This document shows positions 1 to 8,328 of a stretch of 49,935 nucleotides of DNA, in pieces. The stretch covers positions 1-49,935 of the forward strand of contig NZ_CAKZNK010000058.1 in NCBI RefSeq assembly GCF_937129525.1, given 5' to 3'. Positions within the stretch are counted from its first letter, which is position 1. Each line of letters opens with the position of its first letter. Position numbers and translations under genes: made by a program. The DNA is from an uncultured Chloroflexus sp. GTDB taxonomy: Bacteria > Chloroflexota > Chloroflexia > Chloroflexales > Chloroflexaceae. Below the pieces are notes generated by a model. That model was not told the origin of the DNA, searched no databases, and was given only the letters and a program-made list of their open reading frames with translations.

Positions 1-78
1 GAAGAAGGCTTGCGCTTCGCCATCCGCGAGGGTGGTCGCACCGTCGGCGCCGGTGTTGTGACCAAGATCCTTGATTAG
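1..78 (+). CDS. tuf: Elongation factor Tu, C-terminal fragment
   Basis: The first 25 codons of the window are open and end at TAG (76-78). The peptide, ending GGRTVGAGVVTKILD, is the highly conserved C-terminus of EF-Tu domain 3, the GTPase that delivers aminoacyl-tRNA to the ribosome. The rest of the gene lies left of the window. Its place directly before rpsJ is the classic junction of the str and S10 operons. A strong hairpin lies between the two genes. Confidence 0.93.
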   Translation, partial: EEGLRFAIREGGRTVGAGVVTKILD

Positions 79-95
79 GCAGCATATAAGCCAGG

Positions 96-128
96 AACGG
101 GGACGTGGCCTTTCCCCACGTCCCCGTT
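96..128 (+). terminator. 13-bp perfect hairpin between tuf and rpsJ
   Basis: Arms AACGGGGACGTGG (96-108) and CCACGTCCCCGTT (116-128) pair perfectly around a 7-nt loop. There is no following T-run. The hairpin ends 4 nt before the GGAGA ribosome-binding site of rpsJ. It could be a partial terminator of the str operon or a translational control element for S10; the sequence alone does not decide. Confidence 0.6.
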
Positions 129-143
129 GATTGGAGAAAAAAG

Positions 144-452
144 ATGGCAAAGCAAAAGGTTCGTATTCGCCTCAAGGCGTATGATCACAAGATCCTCGAT
201 CAGTCTGCGCGTCAGATTGTCGAGGCTGCTGAGCGGACGGGCGCGCTCGTCGCCGGTCCGGTTCCGCTCCCGACCAAGATTGAGCGCTACAGCGTCATTC
301 GATCGGGATTCATCGATAAAGATTCGCAAGAGCAGTTTGAGATCCGAACTCATAAGCGATTGATCGATGTGCTCGACCCGAGCCAGCAAACGATTAACGC
401 CTTGATGAAACTCAATCTGCCGGCTGGTGTCGATATTGAGATAAAGCTGTAG
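144..452 (+). CDS. rpsJ: 30S ribosomal protein S10
   Basis: The 102-aa product starts [16 protein letters not shown] and is a full-length S10, a 30S head protein that also forms NusE with NusB in antitermination complexes. The ATG at 144 is chosen because GGAGA (133-137) lies 6 nt upstream. An in-frame start at 105 would lie inside the preceding hairpin. The C-terminal region contains [14 protein letters not shown], typical of the family. It opens the S10 block, 65 nt after tuf. Confidence 0.96.
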
Positions 453-564
453 AAGAAAACCAGGCGCGCCGCTTCACTGAGACAACTTCGTTCTTGGTCA
501 GCAGTGATCGCGCGTGCCAGAAAGGCAGCCGCTGCGCTCTGACGCATGCTGCGGAGGTGCATCA

Positions 565-1197
565 ATGATTCACGGTTTATTAGGACGCAAAATCGGGATG
601 ATGCAGTACTTCACCGAGAAGGGAATGGCCATTCCGGTGACGGTCATTTCTGCCGGCCCCTGCATCGTCACCCAGGTTCGCACACCTGAACGCGATGGCT
701 ACAGCGCGGTGCAGCTCGGTTACGAAGAGGTTGAACCGCGCAAGCTGACAAAACCACAGCAGGGTCATCTGAAAGCGGCAGGTGGGGCTATGCTGCGCTA
801 TCTGCGCGAGTTTAGCGCCGATAATCCGCTGGAACACAAACCCGGCGAGGTCGTGACGGTTGAACTGTTTAAGCCCGGTCAGAAGATCGACATTTCGGGC
901 ACATCGAAAGGTCGCGGTTTCGCCGGCGTTGTCAAGCGACACGGCTTCCGTGGCGGGCCAAAGACCCACGGTCAGAGTGACCGCCACCGCGCGCCTGGCT
1001 CGATCGGCGCTGGCACAACGCCCGGTCGAGTGTGGAAGGGCCAGCGCATGGCCGGTCGTATGGGCGGGAAACGAGTCACCATCCAGAACCTGGAGGTGGT
1101 CGAAGTGCTGCCCGAACAGAATTTGCTACTGGTAAAGGGCTCCGTTCCCGGCGCCCGCAATGGCCTGCTTCAGATCCGCAAAGCGGTGAAGGGCTAG
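565..1197 (+). CDS. rplC: 50S ribosomal protein L3
   Basis: A 210-aa L3 protein with the conserved start [12 protein letters not shown] and the glycine/basic-rich central region ([20 protein letters not shown]) that reaches toward the peptidyl transferase centre. The start at 565 is supported by GGAGG at 553-557. The frame is open to a GTG at 514, but that would add 17 residues with no family resemblance. The 112-nt gap after rpsJ is one of the longer ones in the S10 block. Confidence 0.96.
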   Translation: MIHGLLGRKIGMMQYFTEKGMAIPVTVISAGPCIVTQVRTPERDGYSAVQLGYEEVEPRKLTKPQQGHLKAAGGAMLRYLREFSADNPLEHKPGEVVTVELFKPGQKIDISGTSKGRGFAGVVKRHGFRGGPKTHGQSDRHRAPGSIGAGTTPGRVWKGQRMAGRMGGKRVTIQNLEVVEVLPEQNLLLVKGSVPGARNGLLQIRKAVKG

Positions 1198-1209
1198 AGG
1201 AGTAAAACG

Positions 1210-1878
1210 ATGCAGGCAACACTCTACAATCAGGCCGGCGAACAGGTGGGCGCCATTGAGGTGAGTGATTACATCTTCGGCATTGAGCCAAATGTGCCGG
1301 TGATGCATCAATATGTGTTGATGCAACATGCGAATGCCCGCCTCGGCACACACAATACCCGCGGTCGCGGTGAAGTGAAAGGTTCGACGCGCAAACTCTA
1401 CCGCCAGAAAGGCACCGGTCGCGCGCGCCAGGGTTCGATCCGCGCGCCGCATCACAAGGGCGGTGGTGTTGCTCACGGCCCACATCCGCGCTCGTATCGC
1501 GTCGCCATGCCGCGCAAGATGCGTCGGCTCGGTGTGCGCTCGGCGTTGTCGGCAAAGTTTGCGGCTGGTCAGATTCGCTTCATCGATCAACTGACTTTCG
1601 CCCAGCCGCGCACCAAAGATTTTGTCGCCTTTCTCAAGGCCCACGGTCTCGCCGACAAGAAGACATTGGTCGTGATTGATAGCAAAAGCCCGGCGAACGA
1701 AAATGTTCGCCGATCGGCCAATAATCTGCCACAGGTAAAGACCCTGCTGGCCCACTATCTCAACGTGCGCGATCTGCTGGTCTACGACCACATCGTGATG
1801 CCCAAAGCAGCCGTTGAGGTGGTGGAAGGTTATCTCGGCGAACGCTCTCGTCTGGCGGCGCCGGCGCAGGAGGATTAA
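1210..1878 (+). CDS. rplD: 50S ribosomal protein L4
   Basis: A 222-aa L4 protein. It has the GTKSTRK-like basic loop seen here as GEVKGSTRKLYRQKGTGRARQG, followed by APHHKGGGVAHGPHPR, which enters the peptide exit tunnel. It follows rplC by 12 nt with AGAGGAG just before the start. In some bacteria L4 represses its own operon; no leader of the E. coli type is evident here. The C-terminus ends four nt before the start of rplW. Confidence 0.95.
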   Translation: MQATLYNQAGEQVGAIEVSDYIFGIEPNVPVMHQYVLMQHANARLGTHNTRGRGEVKGSTRKLYRQKGTGRARQGSIRAPHHKGGGVAHGPHPRSYRVAMPRKMRRLGVRSALSAKFAAGQIRFIDQLTFAQPRTKDFVAFLKAHGLADKKTLVVIDSKSPANENVRRSANNLPQVKTLLAHYLNVRDLLVYDHIVMPKAAVEVVEGYLGERSRLAAPAQED

Positions 1879-1881
1879 ACC

Positions 1882-2166
1882 ATGCTGACGCCGTATGATA
1901 TTTTGATCCGCCCGCTGATCACCGAGAAAAATACCAATCTGATGGAACTCAACAAGTATACGTTTGAGGTCCATCGTGAGGCGACCAAGCCGCAGATTAA
2001 GCGCGCGGTTGAGACCATCTTTAATGTGAAGGTCACCAAGGTGCATACCATGAACGTGCGCGGCAAACGCCGCCGCCGTGGTCAGTCGGTCGGCTATACC
2101 CGCGATTGGAAAAAGGCGATTGTGACGTTGGCCGAAGGCGATCGGATTGAGATCTTCGGCGCTTAA
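1882..2166 (+). CDS. rplW: 50S ribosomal protein L23
   Basis: A 94-aa L23 protein with [12 protein letters not shown] near the N-terminus and the [17 protein letters not shown] segment. L23 sits at the tunnel exit and is the docking site for trigger factor and SRP. GCAGGAGG upstream gives a strong ribosome-binding site, 3 nt of non-coding sequence separating the gene from rplD. Two consecutive hairpins follow its stop codon. Confidence 0.95.
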   Translation: MLTPYDILIRPLITEKNTNLMELNKYTFEVHREATKPQIKRAVETIFNVKVTKVHTMNVRGKRRRRGQSVGYTRDWKKAIVTLAEGDRIEIFGA

Positions 2167-2167
2167 C

Positions 2168-2225
2168 GTCGTTGCTGAACGGAAAGCAGCGACCAGCGCC
2201 GGTTCGCATTGAAGAGCCGGCGCTG
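2168..2225 (+). promoter_or_regulatory. Two tandem hairpins between rplW and rplB
   Basis: Hairpin one pairs GTCGTTGCT (2168-2176) with AGCAGCGAC (2185-2193), with one G-U pair. Hairpin two pairs CAGCGCCGG (2194-2202) with CCGGCGCTG (2217-2225), perfectly. They abut with no spacer and fill nearly the whole 76-nt gap, leaving just the ribosome-binding site GGGAGA before rplB. They look like an attenuation or binding element within the operon; function is inferred. Confidence 0.5.
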
Positions 2226-2242
2226 CACAAGGGAGATAGTGT

Positions 2243-3067
2243 ATGGGAGTACGTATCTACAAGCCAACCTCAGCCGGTCGCCGCAATATGTCGGTCTCGA
2301 CCTTCGAGGAGATTACCAAGAAGCGGCCTGAGCCAGGCCTGATCGAACCGTTGCGCAAGAAGGCCGGACGCAACAATCAGGGCCGCATTACCGTGCGCCA
2401 TCGCGGTGGTGGTCATAAGCGCTTCTACCGGATTATCGACTTCAAGCGCAATAAGTTCGGTATTCCGGCTAAAGTTCAGGCCATCGAGTACGATCCTAAC
2501 CGGAGCGCCCGGATTGCCCTGCTCGCCTACGCTGATGGTGAGAAGCGCTATATCATCGCTCCGCTCGGCCTGAAGGTTGGCGATACCGTGATGAGCGGCC
2601 CCGACGCTGAAATTCGGGTTGGGAATGCGCTGCCTATCAGCGCGATCCCGCTCGGTACACAGATCCATAACATCGAGCTGGAAATCGGACGCGGTGGCGT
2701 ACTGGTACGCTCTGCCGGCACTGCCGCACAGTTGATGGCAAAAGAAGGCGATTATGCCACCGTCCGCATGCCCTCTGGTGAGATGCGCCTGATCCACGTG
2801 CGCTGTATGGCCACTATCGGCCAGGTCGGCAATGTCGATCACCAGAACATTCGGATTGGCAAGGCTGGTCGCTCGCGCTGGCTCGGTCGCCGGCCACGAG
2901 TGCGTGGCGCCGCAATGAACCCCCGCGACCATCCCCACGGTGGTGGTGAGGGTCGCGCTCCGCGTGGAATGAGCACGCCGAAGACAAAGTGGGGGAAGCC
3001 GGCCCGCGGTGTCAAAACCCGCCACAATCCGCGCTTCGATCGCTTTATTGTCCGTCGGCGCAAGTAA
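2243..3067 (+). CDS. rplB: 50S ribosomal protein L2
   Basis: A 274-aa L2 protein, the conserved 23S-binding protein needed for subunit joining and peptidyl transfer. Diagnostic segments include the start [28 protein letters not shown], and the C-terminal [20 protein letters not shown] with the conserved histidine. The length is standard. GGGAGA lies just before the ATG. Confidence 0.97.
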   Translation: MGVRIYKPTSAGRRNMSVSTFEEITKKRPEPGLIEPLRKKAGRNNQGRITVRHRGGGHKRFYRIIDFKRNKFGIPAKVQAIEYDPNRSARIALLAYADGEKRYIIAPLGLKVGDTVMSGPDAEIRVGNALPISAIPLGTQIHNIELEIGRGGVLVRSAGTAAQLMAKEGDYATVRMPSGEMRLIHVRCMATIGQVGNVDHQNIRIGKAGRSRWLGRRPRVRGAAMNPRDHPHGGGEGRAPRGMSTPKTKWGKPARGVKTRHNPRFDRFIVRRRK

Positions 3068-3076
3068 TGTTGCACC

Positions 3077-3103
3077 GCCGGGCGGCAACCGGTGTCGCCC
3101 GGC
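3077..3103 (+). promoter_or_regulatory. GC-rich hairpin between rplB and rpsS
   Basis: GCCGGGCG (3077-3084) pairs perfectly with CGCCCGGC (3096-3103); two further inner pairs (one G-U) are possible. It lies between the rplB stop and the GAGGAGG site of rpsS. It lacks a T-tract, so an internal RNA-processing, pausing or regulatory role is as likely as termination. Confidence 0.45.
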
Positions 3104-3121
3104 ACCCTGTGAGGAGGAACT

Positions 3122-3409
3122 ATGTCCCGCTCGTCAAAGAAGGGGCCATACGTCGATATTAAGTTGCTCGATAAGATCGAGGCGATGAACAAGGCCAATG
3201 AAAAACGGGTGATCCGCACCTGGTCGCGCGACTCGACCATCTTCCCGCAAATGATTGGCCACACCATCGCCGTTCACGATGGTCGCCGCCACGTGCCGGT
3301 CTACATTACTGAAAATATGGTGGGACACAAGCTAGGCGAATTCGCCCCCACCCGCTTCTTCCGCGGCCACGGCGGCAAGAAGGCCGATAAGCGCGGGAAA
3401 GTGAAGTAG
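3122..3409 (+). CDS. rpsS: 30S ribosomal protein S19
   Basis: A 95-aa S19 protein beginning [12 protein letters not shown], with [21 protein letters not shown] and [16 protein letters not shown], all family hallmarks. S19 forms a complex with S13 in the 30S head. The TGAGGAGGAA site ahead of the ATG is strong. Length and order are standard for the S10 block. Confidence 0.96.
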
Positions 3410-3426
3410 CTCCCGCTTAGGTCCGA

Positions 3427-3454
3427 TGGCATCATGCCAAAAACGTGGTAGAAT
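3427..3454 (+). promoter_or_regulatory. Possible internal extended -10 promoter and palindrome before rplV
   Basis: The rpsS-rplV gap holds the palindrome TGGCAT-C-ATGCCA (3427-3439) followed by TGGTAGAAT (3446-3454), which fits an extended -10 element. There is no good -35 hexamer. It could give extra transcription of rplV onward; weak evidence. Confidence 0.2.
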
Positions 3455-3498
3455 AGCACGCTTGTAATGATGCGTCGGGTAGCAATACGAGAAGAGCA

Positions 3499-3840
3499 AT
3501 GGAAGCAAAAGCTGTTACCCGCTATGTGCGAATCTCGCCGCTAAAGGTTCGCCTGGTGATGGATGTTGTGCGCGGAATGCCGGTTGACCGCGCGCTGGCG
3601 ACTCTGCGCTATATGCCGCAAAAAGCGGCGCGTGAAGTGGCCCGCACGCTGAAGTCAGCGATCGCGAATGCCGAGCACAACTTTGATATGGATCGCGAAA
3701 ACCTGTACATCAAGACCATTTATGCCGACCAGGGCCCGGTCTTGAAACGGTTTATGCCGCGGGCACGCGGAATGGCAAATCGCATCCGCAAACCGACCAC
3801 CCACATCACTGTGGTGGTGGCCGATAAGTCGGAGTACTAG
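3499..3840 (+). CDS. rplV: 50S ribosomal protein L22
   Basis: A 113-aa L22 protein. [20 protein letters not shown] at the N-terminus, the [18 protein letters not shown] helix and the [19 protein letters not shown] hairpin that lines the exit tunnel identify it. The hairpin is the segment in which macrolide-resistance changes occur in other bacteria; nothing unusual is seen here. It is separated from rpsS by 89 nt, a wider gap than its neighbours. Confidence 0.96.
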   Translation: MEAKAVTRYVRISPLKVRLVMDVVRGMPVDRALATLRYMPQKAAREVARTLKSAIANAEHNFDMDRENLYIKTIYADQGPVLKRFMPRARGMANRIRKPTTHITVVVADKSEY

Positions 3841-3855
3841 AAGAGGGAGGCTCGC

Positions 3856-4584
3856 TTGGGGCGCAAAGTACATCCGATTGGCTTCCGGCTCGGTTATATC
3901 AAGGATTGGCAGTCGAAGTGGTTCGCTACCGGCGAAGAGTATACCCGCCAACTCCACGAAGATATCGAGCTGCGCAAGCTGATTAGCAAAGAATTGCAGA
4001 GCGCTGGTGTGTCGCGGATCGAGATTGAGCGCTCGGCCAATAAGATCGAGATTTCGGTCTACACGGCCAAGCCCGGTATCGTTATCGGCAAGCGTGGTAC
4101 GAATGTCGATACGCTGAAGAGCGCGCTGGAACGCAAGACGGGCAAGAAGATCAAGCTGAATATTAAAGAGATTAATCAGCCAGAACTTGATGCCCAGTTG
4201 GTGGCCGAGAGCATCGGTGAGCAGATCACCAGGCGCGTAAGCTATAAGCGCGCAATGAAACAGGCCGTCCAGCGCGCTATGCGGCTAGGGGCGCAAGGCG
4301 TGAAGGTGCGCTGTTCGGGTCGCCTCGGTGGCGCCGAGATGTCGCGCGTTCACGAAGAGGCCGAAGGCCGCGTGCCGCGCCATACGCTTCGCGCCGATAT
4401 TGATTATGCGCAGGTGCATGCCCATACGACCTATGGCCGCATCGGGGTGAAGGTCTGGATTTACAAGGGTGATGTCTTCCCCAATCAGCCCTCCCGAGCA
4501 CAGGTCGAACAGCCGGCGGCGGTAGCGCCCACACCTGAACGGCGTGAACGCCAGTCGAGGAGGAATAGCAATGCTTCTGCCTAA
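3856..4584 (+). CDS. rpsC: 30S ribosomal protein S3
   Basis: A 242-aa S3 protein starting with TTG (GAGGGAGG lies upstream) and reading [18 protein letters not shown]. The KH domain contains the GxxG-type loop [10 protein letters not shown], and the C-terminal domain has [20 protein letters not shown]3 forms the mRNA entry tunnel with S4 and S5. The tail (about residues 213-242) is Ala/Pro/Arg-rich and overlaps the start of rplP by 14 nt. Confidence 0.95.
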   Translation: MGRKVHPIGFRLGYIKDWQSKWFATGEEYTRQLHEDIELRKLISKELQSAGVSRIEIERSANKIEISVYTAKPGIVIGKRGTNVDTLKSALERKTGKKIKLNIKEINQPELDAQLVAESIGEQITRRVSYKRAMKQAVQRAMRLGAQGVKVRCSGRLGGAEMSRVHEEAEGRVPRHTLRADIDYAQVHAHTTYGRIGVKVWIYKGDVFPNQPSRAQVEQPAAVAPTPERRERQSRRNSNASA

Positions 4585-5029
4585 GCGCACGAAGTACCGC
4601 AAAATGCAGAAAGGGCGTAGCCCCGGCCTCTCGTACCGCGGCAATAATGTCGTGTTCGGTGAGTATGGCCTGATGGCGCTCGAACCGAGCTGGATCTCGA
4701 GCCGCCAGATTGAGGCCGCCCGTCGTGCCATCACAAATTATGTTAAGCGTGGTGGCAAGGTCTGGATCCGAATCTTTCCAGACAAACCGGTCACACGGAA
4801 ACCAGCCGAAACCCGTATGGGTGGCGGTAAGGGTTCGGTCGATCACTGGGTCGCCGTGGTTAAACCCGGTCGGATTATGTTTGAACTGGCCGGCGTGCGC
4901 GAAGAGATCGCCCAAGAGGCACTGCGCCGCGCAGCCCAAAAGCTGCCCGTCAAGTGCAAGGTGATCGACCGCGAAGAGCAGGGAACAATGGCAGCAACTA
5001 CCGGGGAGGTGAGCAGTGAAAGCGAGTGA
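4571..5029 (+). CDS. rplP: 50S ribosomal protein L16
   Basis: A 152-aa L16 protein starting [19 protein letters not shown]. Family features include [24 protein letters not shown], the loop near the tRNA A/P sites. The ATG at 4571 is used because the AGGAGGAA site (4558-4565) is 5 nt upstream; the start lies inside the rpsC reading frame, giving coupled translation. It also overlaps rpmC by 14 nt. The C-terminal 15 residues extend past the core fold. Confidence 0.95.
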   Translation: MLLPKRTKYRKMQKGRSPGLSYRGNNVVFGEYGLMALEPSWISSRQIEAARRAITNYVKRGGKVWIRIFPDKPVTRKPAETRMGGGKGSVDHWVAVVKPGRIMFELAGVREEIAQEALRRAAQKLPVKCKVIDREEQGTMAATTGEVSSESE

Positions 5030-5222
5030 ACTGCGCGCCCTCGATGATGCGCAATTGCGCGCAAAGTTGGCCGAGTACAAGATCGAGTTGTTTAATCTGC
5101 GCTTTCAGAAGGCAACCGGTAAGCTGACCAATACCGCTCGGCCACATCAGGTCAGGAAGGAGATTGCTCGCATCCTGACTATTTTGCGCGAACGTGAACT
5201 GGCGCAGGCTGAGCTCGGCTAA
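5016..5222 (+). CDS. rpmC: 50S ribosomal protein L29
   Basis: A 68-aa L29 protein, a two-helix protein at the tunnel exit next to L23. It begins at GTG with [18 protein letters not shown] and contains [15 protein letters not shown], the family signature. GGGGAGGTG is just upstream. It overlaps the end of rplP, so it is likely translated by reinitiation. Confidence 0.94.
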   Translation: MKASELRALDDAQLRAKLAEYKIELFNLRFQKATGKLTNTARPHQVRKEIARILTILRERELAQAELG

Positions 5223-5240
5223 CGGATTATGGAGCAGAGC

Positions 5241-5510
5241 ATGATGACCGTAGAGCAAAAGCGCAGGACGACTAAGGTTGGTCGTGTCGTCAGCGACAAG
5301 ATGGATAAGACGGTGGTGGTGGCGGTTGATTACCTCAAGCCCCATCCGCTCTATCGCAAGATTATTCGACGGACGAAGAAGTTCCACGCCCACGATGAGG
5401 AGAATGCCTGCAAAGTGGGTGATGTGGTTCGGATCGAAGAGACCCGCCCGTTGAGCCGTACCAAACGCTGGCGGGTAGTGGAAATTGTTAAGCGTGGCGA
5501 GGAGGCGTAG
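5241..5510 (+). CDS. rpsQ: 30S ribosomal protein S17
   Basis: An 89-aa S17 protein: [18 protein letters not shown], then KFHAHDE and [17 protein letters not shown]. The ATG at 5241 is preferred over the in-frame ATG at 5229 because GGAG (5231-5234) lies 6 nt upstream of it, while the earlier start has no site. It makes early contacts with 16S rRNA. The gene ends 2 nt before rplN. Confidence 0.92.
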   Translation: MMTVEQKRRTTKVGRVVSDKMDKTVVVAVDYLKPHPLYRKIIRRTKKFHAHDEENACKVGDVVRIEETRPLSRTKRWRVVEIVKRGEEA

Positions 5511-5512
5511 CC

Positions 5513-5881
5513 ATGATCCAGCCTCAAACTCGGCTAAAGGTCGCCGATAATACCGGGGCCAAAGAGATCATGTGCATCCGGGTCCTCGGTGGTTCGCGGG
5601 TGCGCTATGGTCGGGTCGGCGATATTATTGTCGCATCGGTGAAAGAAGCAACGCCCGGCGGTCAGGTTAAGAAGGGTGATGTCGTCAAGGCGGTTATTAT
5701 CCGCACAGCTAAAGAGTATGGTCGGCCAGACGGCTCGCACATCCGCTTCGATGATAACGCTGCGGTGTTGATCGGGAAAGAGAATAACCCACGCGGCACC
5801 CGTATCTTTGGCCCGGTGGCCCGTGAGTTGCGCGAGAAGCAGTTTATGCGGATCGTGTCGCTCGCCCCGGAGGTGCTGTGA
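5513..5881 (+). CDS. rplN: 50S ribosomal protein L14
   Basis: A 122-aa L14 protein of standard length, starting [19 protein letters not shown] and containing [26 protein letters not shown]. It forms an inter-subunit bridge with 16S rRNA and is the target of the silencing factor RsfS. The site GGCGAGGAGG is inside the end of rpsQ. Its TGA overlaps the ATG of rplX by one base. Confidence 0.97.
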   Translation: MIQPQTRLKVADNTGAKEIMCIRVLGGSRVRYGRVGDIIVASVKEATPGGQVKKGDVVKAVIIRTAKEYGRPDGSHIRFDDNAAVLIGKENNPRGTRIFGPVARELREKQFMRIVSLAPEVL

Positions 5882-6213
5882 TGCATGTCAAGACTGGTGA
5901 TGAAGTGCTGGTGATCGCCGGCAAAGACAAGGGGCGCCGCGGTAAGATTAAGCGCGCGCTGCCTGCTGTAAACCGGGTGGTGGTGGAAGGCTTGAATATC
6001 GTCAAGCGCCACCAGAAACCCCGCGGTCCCGGTCGTCCCGGCGGTATTATCGAAATGGAAGCGCCAATCCACGCCTCAAATGTGATGCTGATTTGCCCCA
6101 GTTGCGGGCGGGCGTCACGCACCGGCAAGCGCTTCCTGGAAGAGACTGATCACAAGGGCCGCCCGCGCAAGGTGCGCTATTGCAAGGCCTGTGACGCCAT
6201 TATCGATAAGTAG
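5881..6213 (+). CDS. rplX: 50S ribosomal protein L24 with C-terminal zinc ribbon
   Basis: A 110-aa L24 protein. The KOW motif is at the N-terminus (VKTGDEVLVIAGKDKGRRG), and the C-terminal half carries two Cys pairs, CPSC and CKAC, forming a likely zinc ribbon. Cys-bearing L24 forms are known from thermophilic lineages. ATG at 5881 is preferred to GTG at 5878 because GGAGG (5869-5873) is then 7 nt away. L24 initiates 50S assembly. Confidence 0.94.
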   Translation: MHVKTGDEVLVIAGKDKGRRGKIKRALPAVNRVVVEGLNIVKRHQKPRGPGRPGGIIEMEAPIHASNVMLICPSCGRASRTGKRFLEETDHKGRPRKVRYCKACDAIIDK

Positions 6214-6219
6214 TCTGTT

Positions 6220-6256
6220 CAGGGCCGGCGCGGCGCGGGCTGACGCCAAGCCCCTG
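6220..6256 (+). promoter_or_regulatory. Imperfect GC-rich stem between rplX and rplE
   Basis: CAGGG near 6220 can pair with CCCTG near 6256, and GGCG with CGCC inside, leaving small bulges. It occupies the gap before the GGAG site of rplE. In other bacteria S8 binds near this point of the spc operon; no specific S8-like site was recognised. Weak support. Confidence 0.25.
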
Positions 6257-6267
6257 GAGAAAGAGCC

Positions 6268-6810
6268 ATGACCGTTCGATTACGTGAAAAATATCAAAAA
6301 GAGGTCGTTCCTGCTCTGATGGAGGAGTTTAAGTTCAAGTCCATCATGCAGGTGCCGCGCCTTGTCAAGATTGTCGTCAATGTCGGCGTCGGCGAGGCTG
6401 TGCAGAATGCCAAGGCAATTGAAGCTGCTGTCAATGACCTCGCCACGATTACCGGCCAAAAGCCGGTGGTGACGCGGGCCAAAAAGTCGGTGGCTTCGTT
6501 CAAGCTCCGCGCCGGGATGCCGATCGGCGCAATGGTAACGCTGCGCGGTGATCGGATGTACGATTTCCTCGATCGGCTCTGTTCGCTGGCGCTGCCGCGC
6601 ATTCGCGATTTTCGTGGCGTGAGCCGCAGCTCGTTTGATGGCCGCGGAAATTATAGCCTTGGCCTGCGTGAGCAGATTGTCTTCCCGGACATCGACTACG
6701 ATAAGATTGATAAAATCCGTGGTTTAGAGGTGGCAATCGTCACCAGCGCGCCAAATGATGAGCAGGCTTATTCACTGCTCAAGCGACTCGGCATGCCATT
6801 TCGTGATTAG
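6268..6810 (+). CDS. rplE: 50S ribosomal protein L5
   Basis: A 180-aa L5 protein. It has [18 protein letters not shown], the [20 protein letters not shown] block and [23 protein letters not shown] near the C-terminus. L5 binds 5S rRNA and contacts the P-site tRNA. GGAG upstream supports the ATG. Standard length and position in the spc block. Confidence 0.96.
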   Translation: MTVRLREKYQKEVVPALMEEFKFKSIMQVPRLVKIVVNVGVGEAVQNAKAIEAAVNDLATITGQKPVVTRAKKSVASFKLRAGMPIGAMVTLRGDRMYDFLDRLCSLALPRIRDFRGVSRSSFDGRGNYSLGLREQIVFPDIDYDKIDKIRGLEVAIVTSAPNDEQAYSLLKRLGMPFRD

Positions 6811-6811
6811 T

Positions 6812-6847
6812 TTGAACTAAGAGCGCGCATAGCGCTAACTGGTTCAA
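6812..6847 (+). promoter_or_regulatory. Nested hairpin between rplE and rpsN
   Basis: Outer arms TTGAAC (6812-6817) and GTTCAA (6842-6847) enclose inner arms AGCGC (6822-6826) and GCGCT (6832-6836). The structure fills most of the gap before the TGAGGAGG site of rpsN. Possible operon-internal regulatory or processing element. Confidence 0.4.
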
Positions 6848-6867
6848 CGCTTTGAGGAGGTATTCCG

Positions 6868-7053
6868 TTGGCAAAGAAGTCGTTGATCGTAAAAGCTCAG
6901 CGGCCACCAAAGTTTAAGGTGCGAGCTTATCATCGCTGCAAGATCTGCGGTCGACCGCGAGCTTATATCCGCAAGTTCGGGATGTGCCGTATCTGCTTCC
7001 GCGAGCATGCGTTGAAGGGCCTCATTCCGGGCGTCGTCAAGTCGAGCTGGTGA
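6868..7053 (+). CDS. rpsN: 30S ribosomal protein S14, zinc-binding type
   Basis: A 61-aa short S14 (type Z) starting at TTG after a strong TGAGGAGG site. The CKIC and CRIC pairs form the zinc site, as in the Cys-containing form of the family. It lies in the 30S head near S19. A Cys-free S14 copy, if the genome has one, is outside this window. Confidence 0.95.
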   Translation: MAKKSLIVKAQRPPKFKVRAYHRCKICGRPRAYIRKFGMCRICFREHALKGLIPGVVKSSW

Positions 7054-7108
7054 GTGCTGTGCGACAATCGGAATTCTTTTTGACGCCCGACTTGTGAGGA
7101 GGCATACC

Positions 7109-7510
7109 GTGAGTGTGAATGATCCTATCGGCGATATGCTGACACGCATCCGCAATGCGTGCATGGCCCGCCATACAACGGTGACAATACCGGCATCGAA
7201 GATGAAGATTGCGATTGCCGATATTCTCAAGCGCGAAGGCTTTATTCGCGATTACACAGTGATCGACGAAGGGAAACCAACGAAAACTATCTCGATCACC
7301 CTGAAGTATATGCCCGACCGCCGACCGGCCATTACCGGTCTGCGCCGGGTCAGCAAGCCAGGGCTGCGCATCTACACCAAGCGCGCTGACATTCCGCGGG
7401 TGCGCGGCGGCCTTGGGCTGAGTATTCTGTCGACGCCTAAGGGTGTGCTCGCCGATCACGAGGCCTGGCGCGAGCGCGTTGGCGGCGAAGTGCTCTGCTA
7501 CGTTTGGTAA
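7109..7510 (+). CDS. rpsH: 30S ribosomal protein S8
   Basis: A 133-aa S8 protein reading [22 protein letters not shown], with [13 protein letters not shown] and [14 protein letters not shown] near the end, the 16S helix-21 binding part. The GTG at 7109 follows GAGGAGG at 7096-7102; an in-frame GTG at 7094 sits inside that site and is unlikely. In E. coli S8 represses the spc operon. Confidence 0.95.
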   Translation: MSVNDPIGDMLTRIRNACMARHTTVTIPASKMKIAIADILKREGFIRDYTVIDEGKPTKTISITLKYMPDRRPAITGLRRVSKPGLRIYTKRADIPRVRGGLGLSILSTPKGVLADHEAWRERVGGEVLCYVW

Positions 7511-7528
7511 CGCGCGCGGAGGAGTATC

Positions 7529-8092
7529 ATGTCGCGAATTGGGAAACGACCGATTACCGTGCCAAAGGGCGTTCAGGTTACCATCAGCGAGCAGAACCTC
7601 GTGACGGTGAAAGGCCCTAAGGGTACGCTGTCTCAACAATTGCACCCCGATATGCTGATTAAGCAGGAAGGGGATGTCATTACCGTTCAACGCCCTTCAG
7701 ATGAGAAGCTGCACCGCGCTCTCCACGGCCTGACCCGCACCCTGATCCATAACATGATCGTCGGCGTGACGCAGGGCTGGAAGCGGGATCTTGAGATCAA
7801 TGGCGTCGGCTACCGCGCGCAGCTCGAAGGGAAGACGCTGGTGCTCAACCTTGGCTTTTCGCATCCGGTACGGATCGAACCGCCGCCAGACATTAGCTAT
7901 GTCGTCGGTGAGCGTAAGTCGGCCAACGATCCGCTGGCGCTGTCGGTGCTCGGTATCGATAAGCAGAAGGTCGGCGAAGAAGCGGCTCGTATCCGTGGCC
8001 TCCGTCCACCAGAACCGTATAAGGGGAAGGGCATCAAGTACGTTGAAGAGAAGATTCGCCGCAAGGCCGGTAAGGCTGGTAAGGCGAAGTAG
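7529..8092 (+). CDS. rplF: 50S ribosomal protein L6
   Basis: A 187-aa L6 protein starting MSRIGKRPITVPKGVQV, with two L6 repeats and the signature IRGLRPPEPYKGKGIKYVEE toward the C-terminus. L6 binds near the factor-binding centre and the sarcin-ricin loop. GCGGAGGAG upstream. The tail is a short Lys/Gly/Ala run. An unusually long 236-nt gap with a hairpin follows. Confidence 0.96.
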   Translation: MSRIGKRPITVPKGVQVTISEQNLVTVKGPKGTLSQQLHPDMLIKQEGDVITVQRPSDEKLHRALHGLTRTLIHNMIVGVTQGWKRDLEINGVGYRAQLEGKTLVLNLGFSHPVRIEPPPDISYVVGERKSANDPLALSVLGIDKQKVGEEAARIRGLRPPEPYKGKGIKYVEEKIRRKAGKAGKAK

Positions 8093-8098
8093 TCGAGT

Positions 8099-8123
8099 GG
8101 GCTGCGGTTGTAGCCGTCAGCCC
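8099..8123 (+). terminator. Hairpin directly after rplF
   Basis: GGGCTGCGG (8099-8107) pairs with CCG-T-CAGCCC (8114-8123) through 9 pairs and one bulged T, 7 nt after the rplF stop. It is followed by TCTCGCC rather than a T-run. It may end or pause part of the transcripts inside the spc block. A second inverted repeat, CAGGCAT (8179-8185) and ATGCCTG (8225-8231), lies farther on in the same gap. Confidence 0.45.
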
Positions 8124-8328
8124 TCTCGCCAGCACATCCGCAGACAGCGTGAGTTAGTATTGACGCCTGCGACCTCTCCAGGCATGAGTGTGTTTAACAA
8201 TGCCATAGGTCAGTTGCGCAGGCGATGCCTGGTCAATGATTGGCTTCGGCTCGCGTCTGTCTGCTCCGAACGGAAACAAGCGAGCGACGGGGGATGGTAT
8301 CTCCGTTGCGACAGTATTTGAGGATTGT

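Noticed and set aside
1126-2046. 306-codon minus-strand open frame opposite rplD and rplW
   Set aside because: Antisense to unmistakable ribosomal protein genes; no recognisable domain.
2270-3088. 272-codon minus-strand open frame opposite rplB
   Set aside because: Mirror of the L2 gene caused by biased codon use.
4277-5080. 267-codon minus-strand open frame opposite rpsC and rplP
   Set aside because: Antisense to conserved genes and without start signals.
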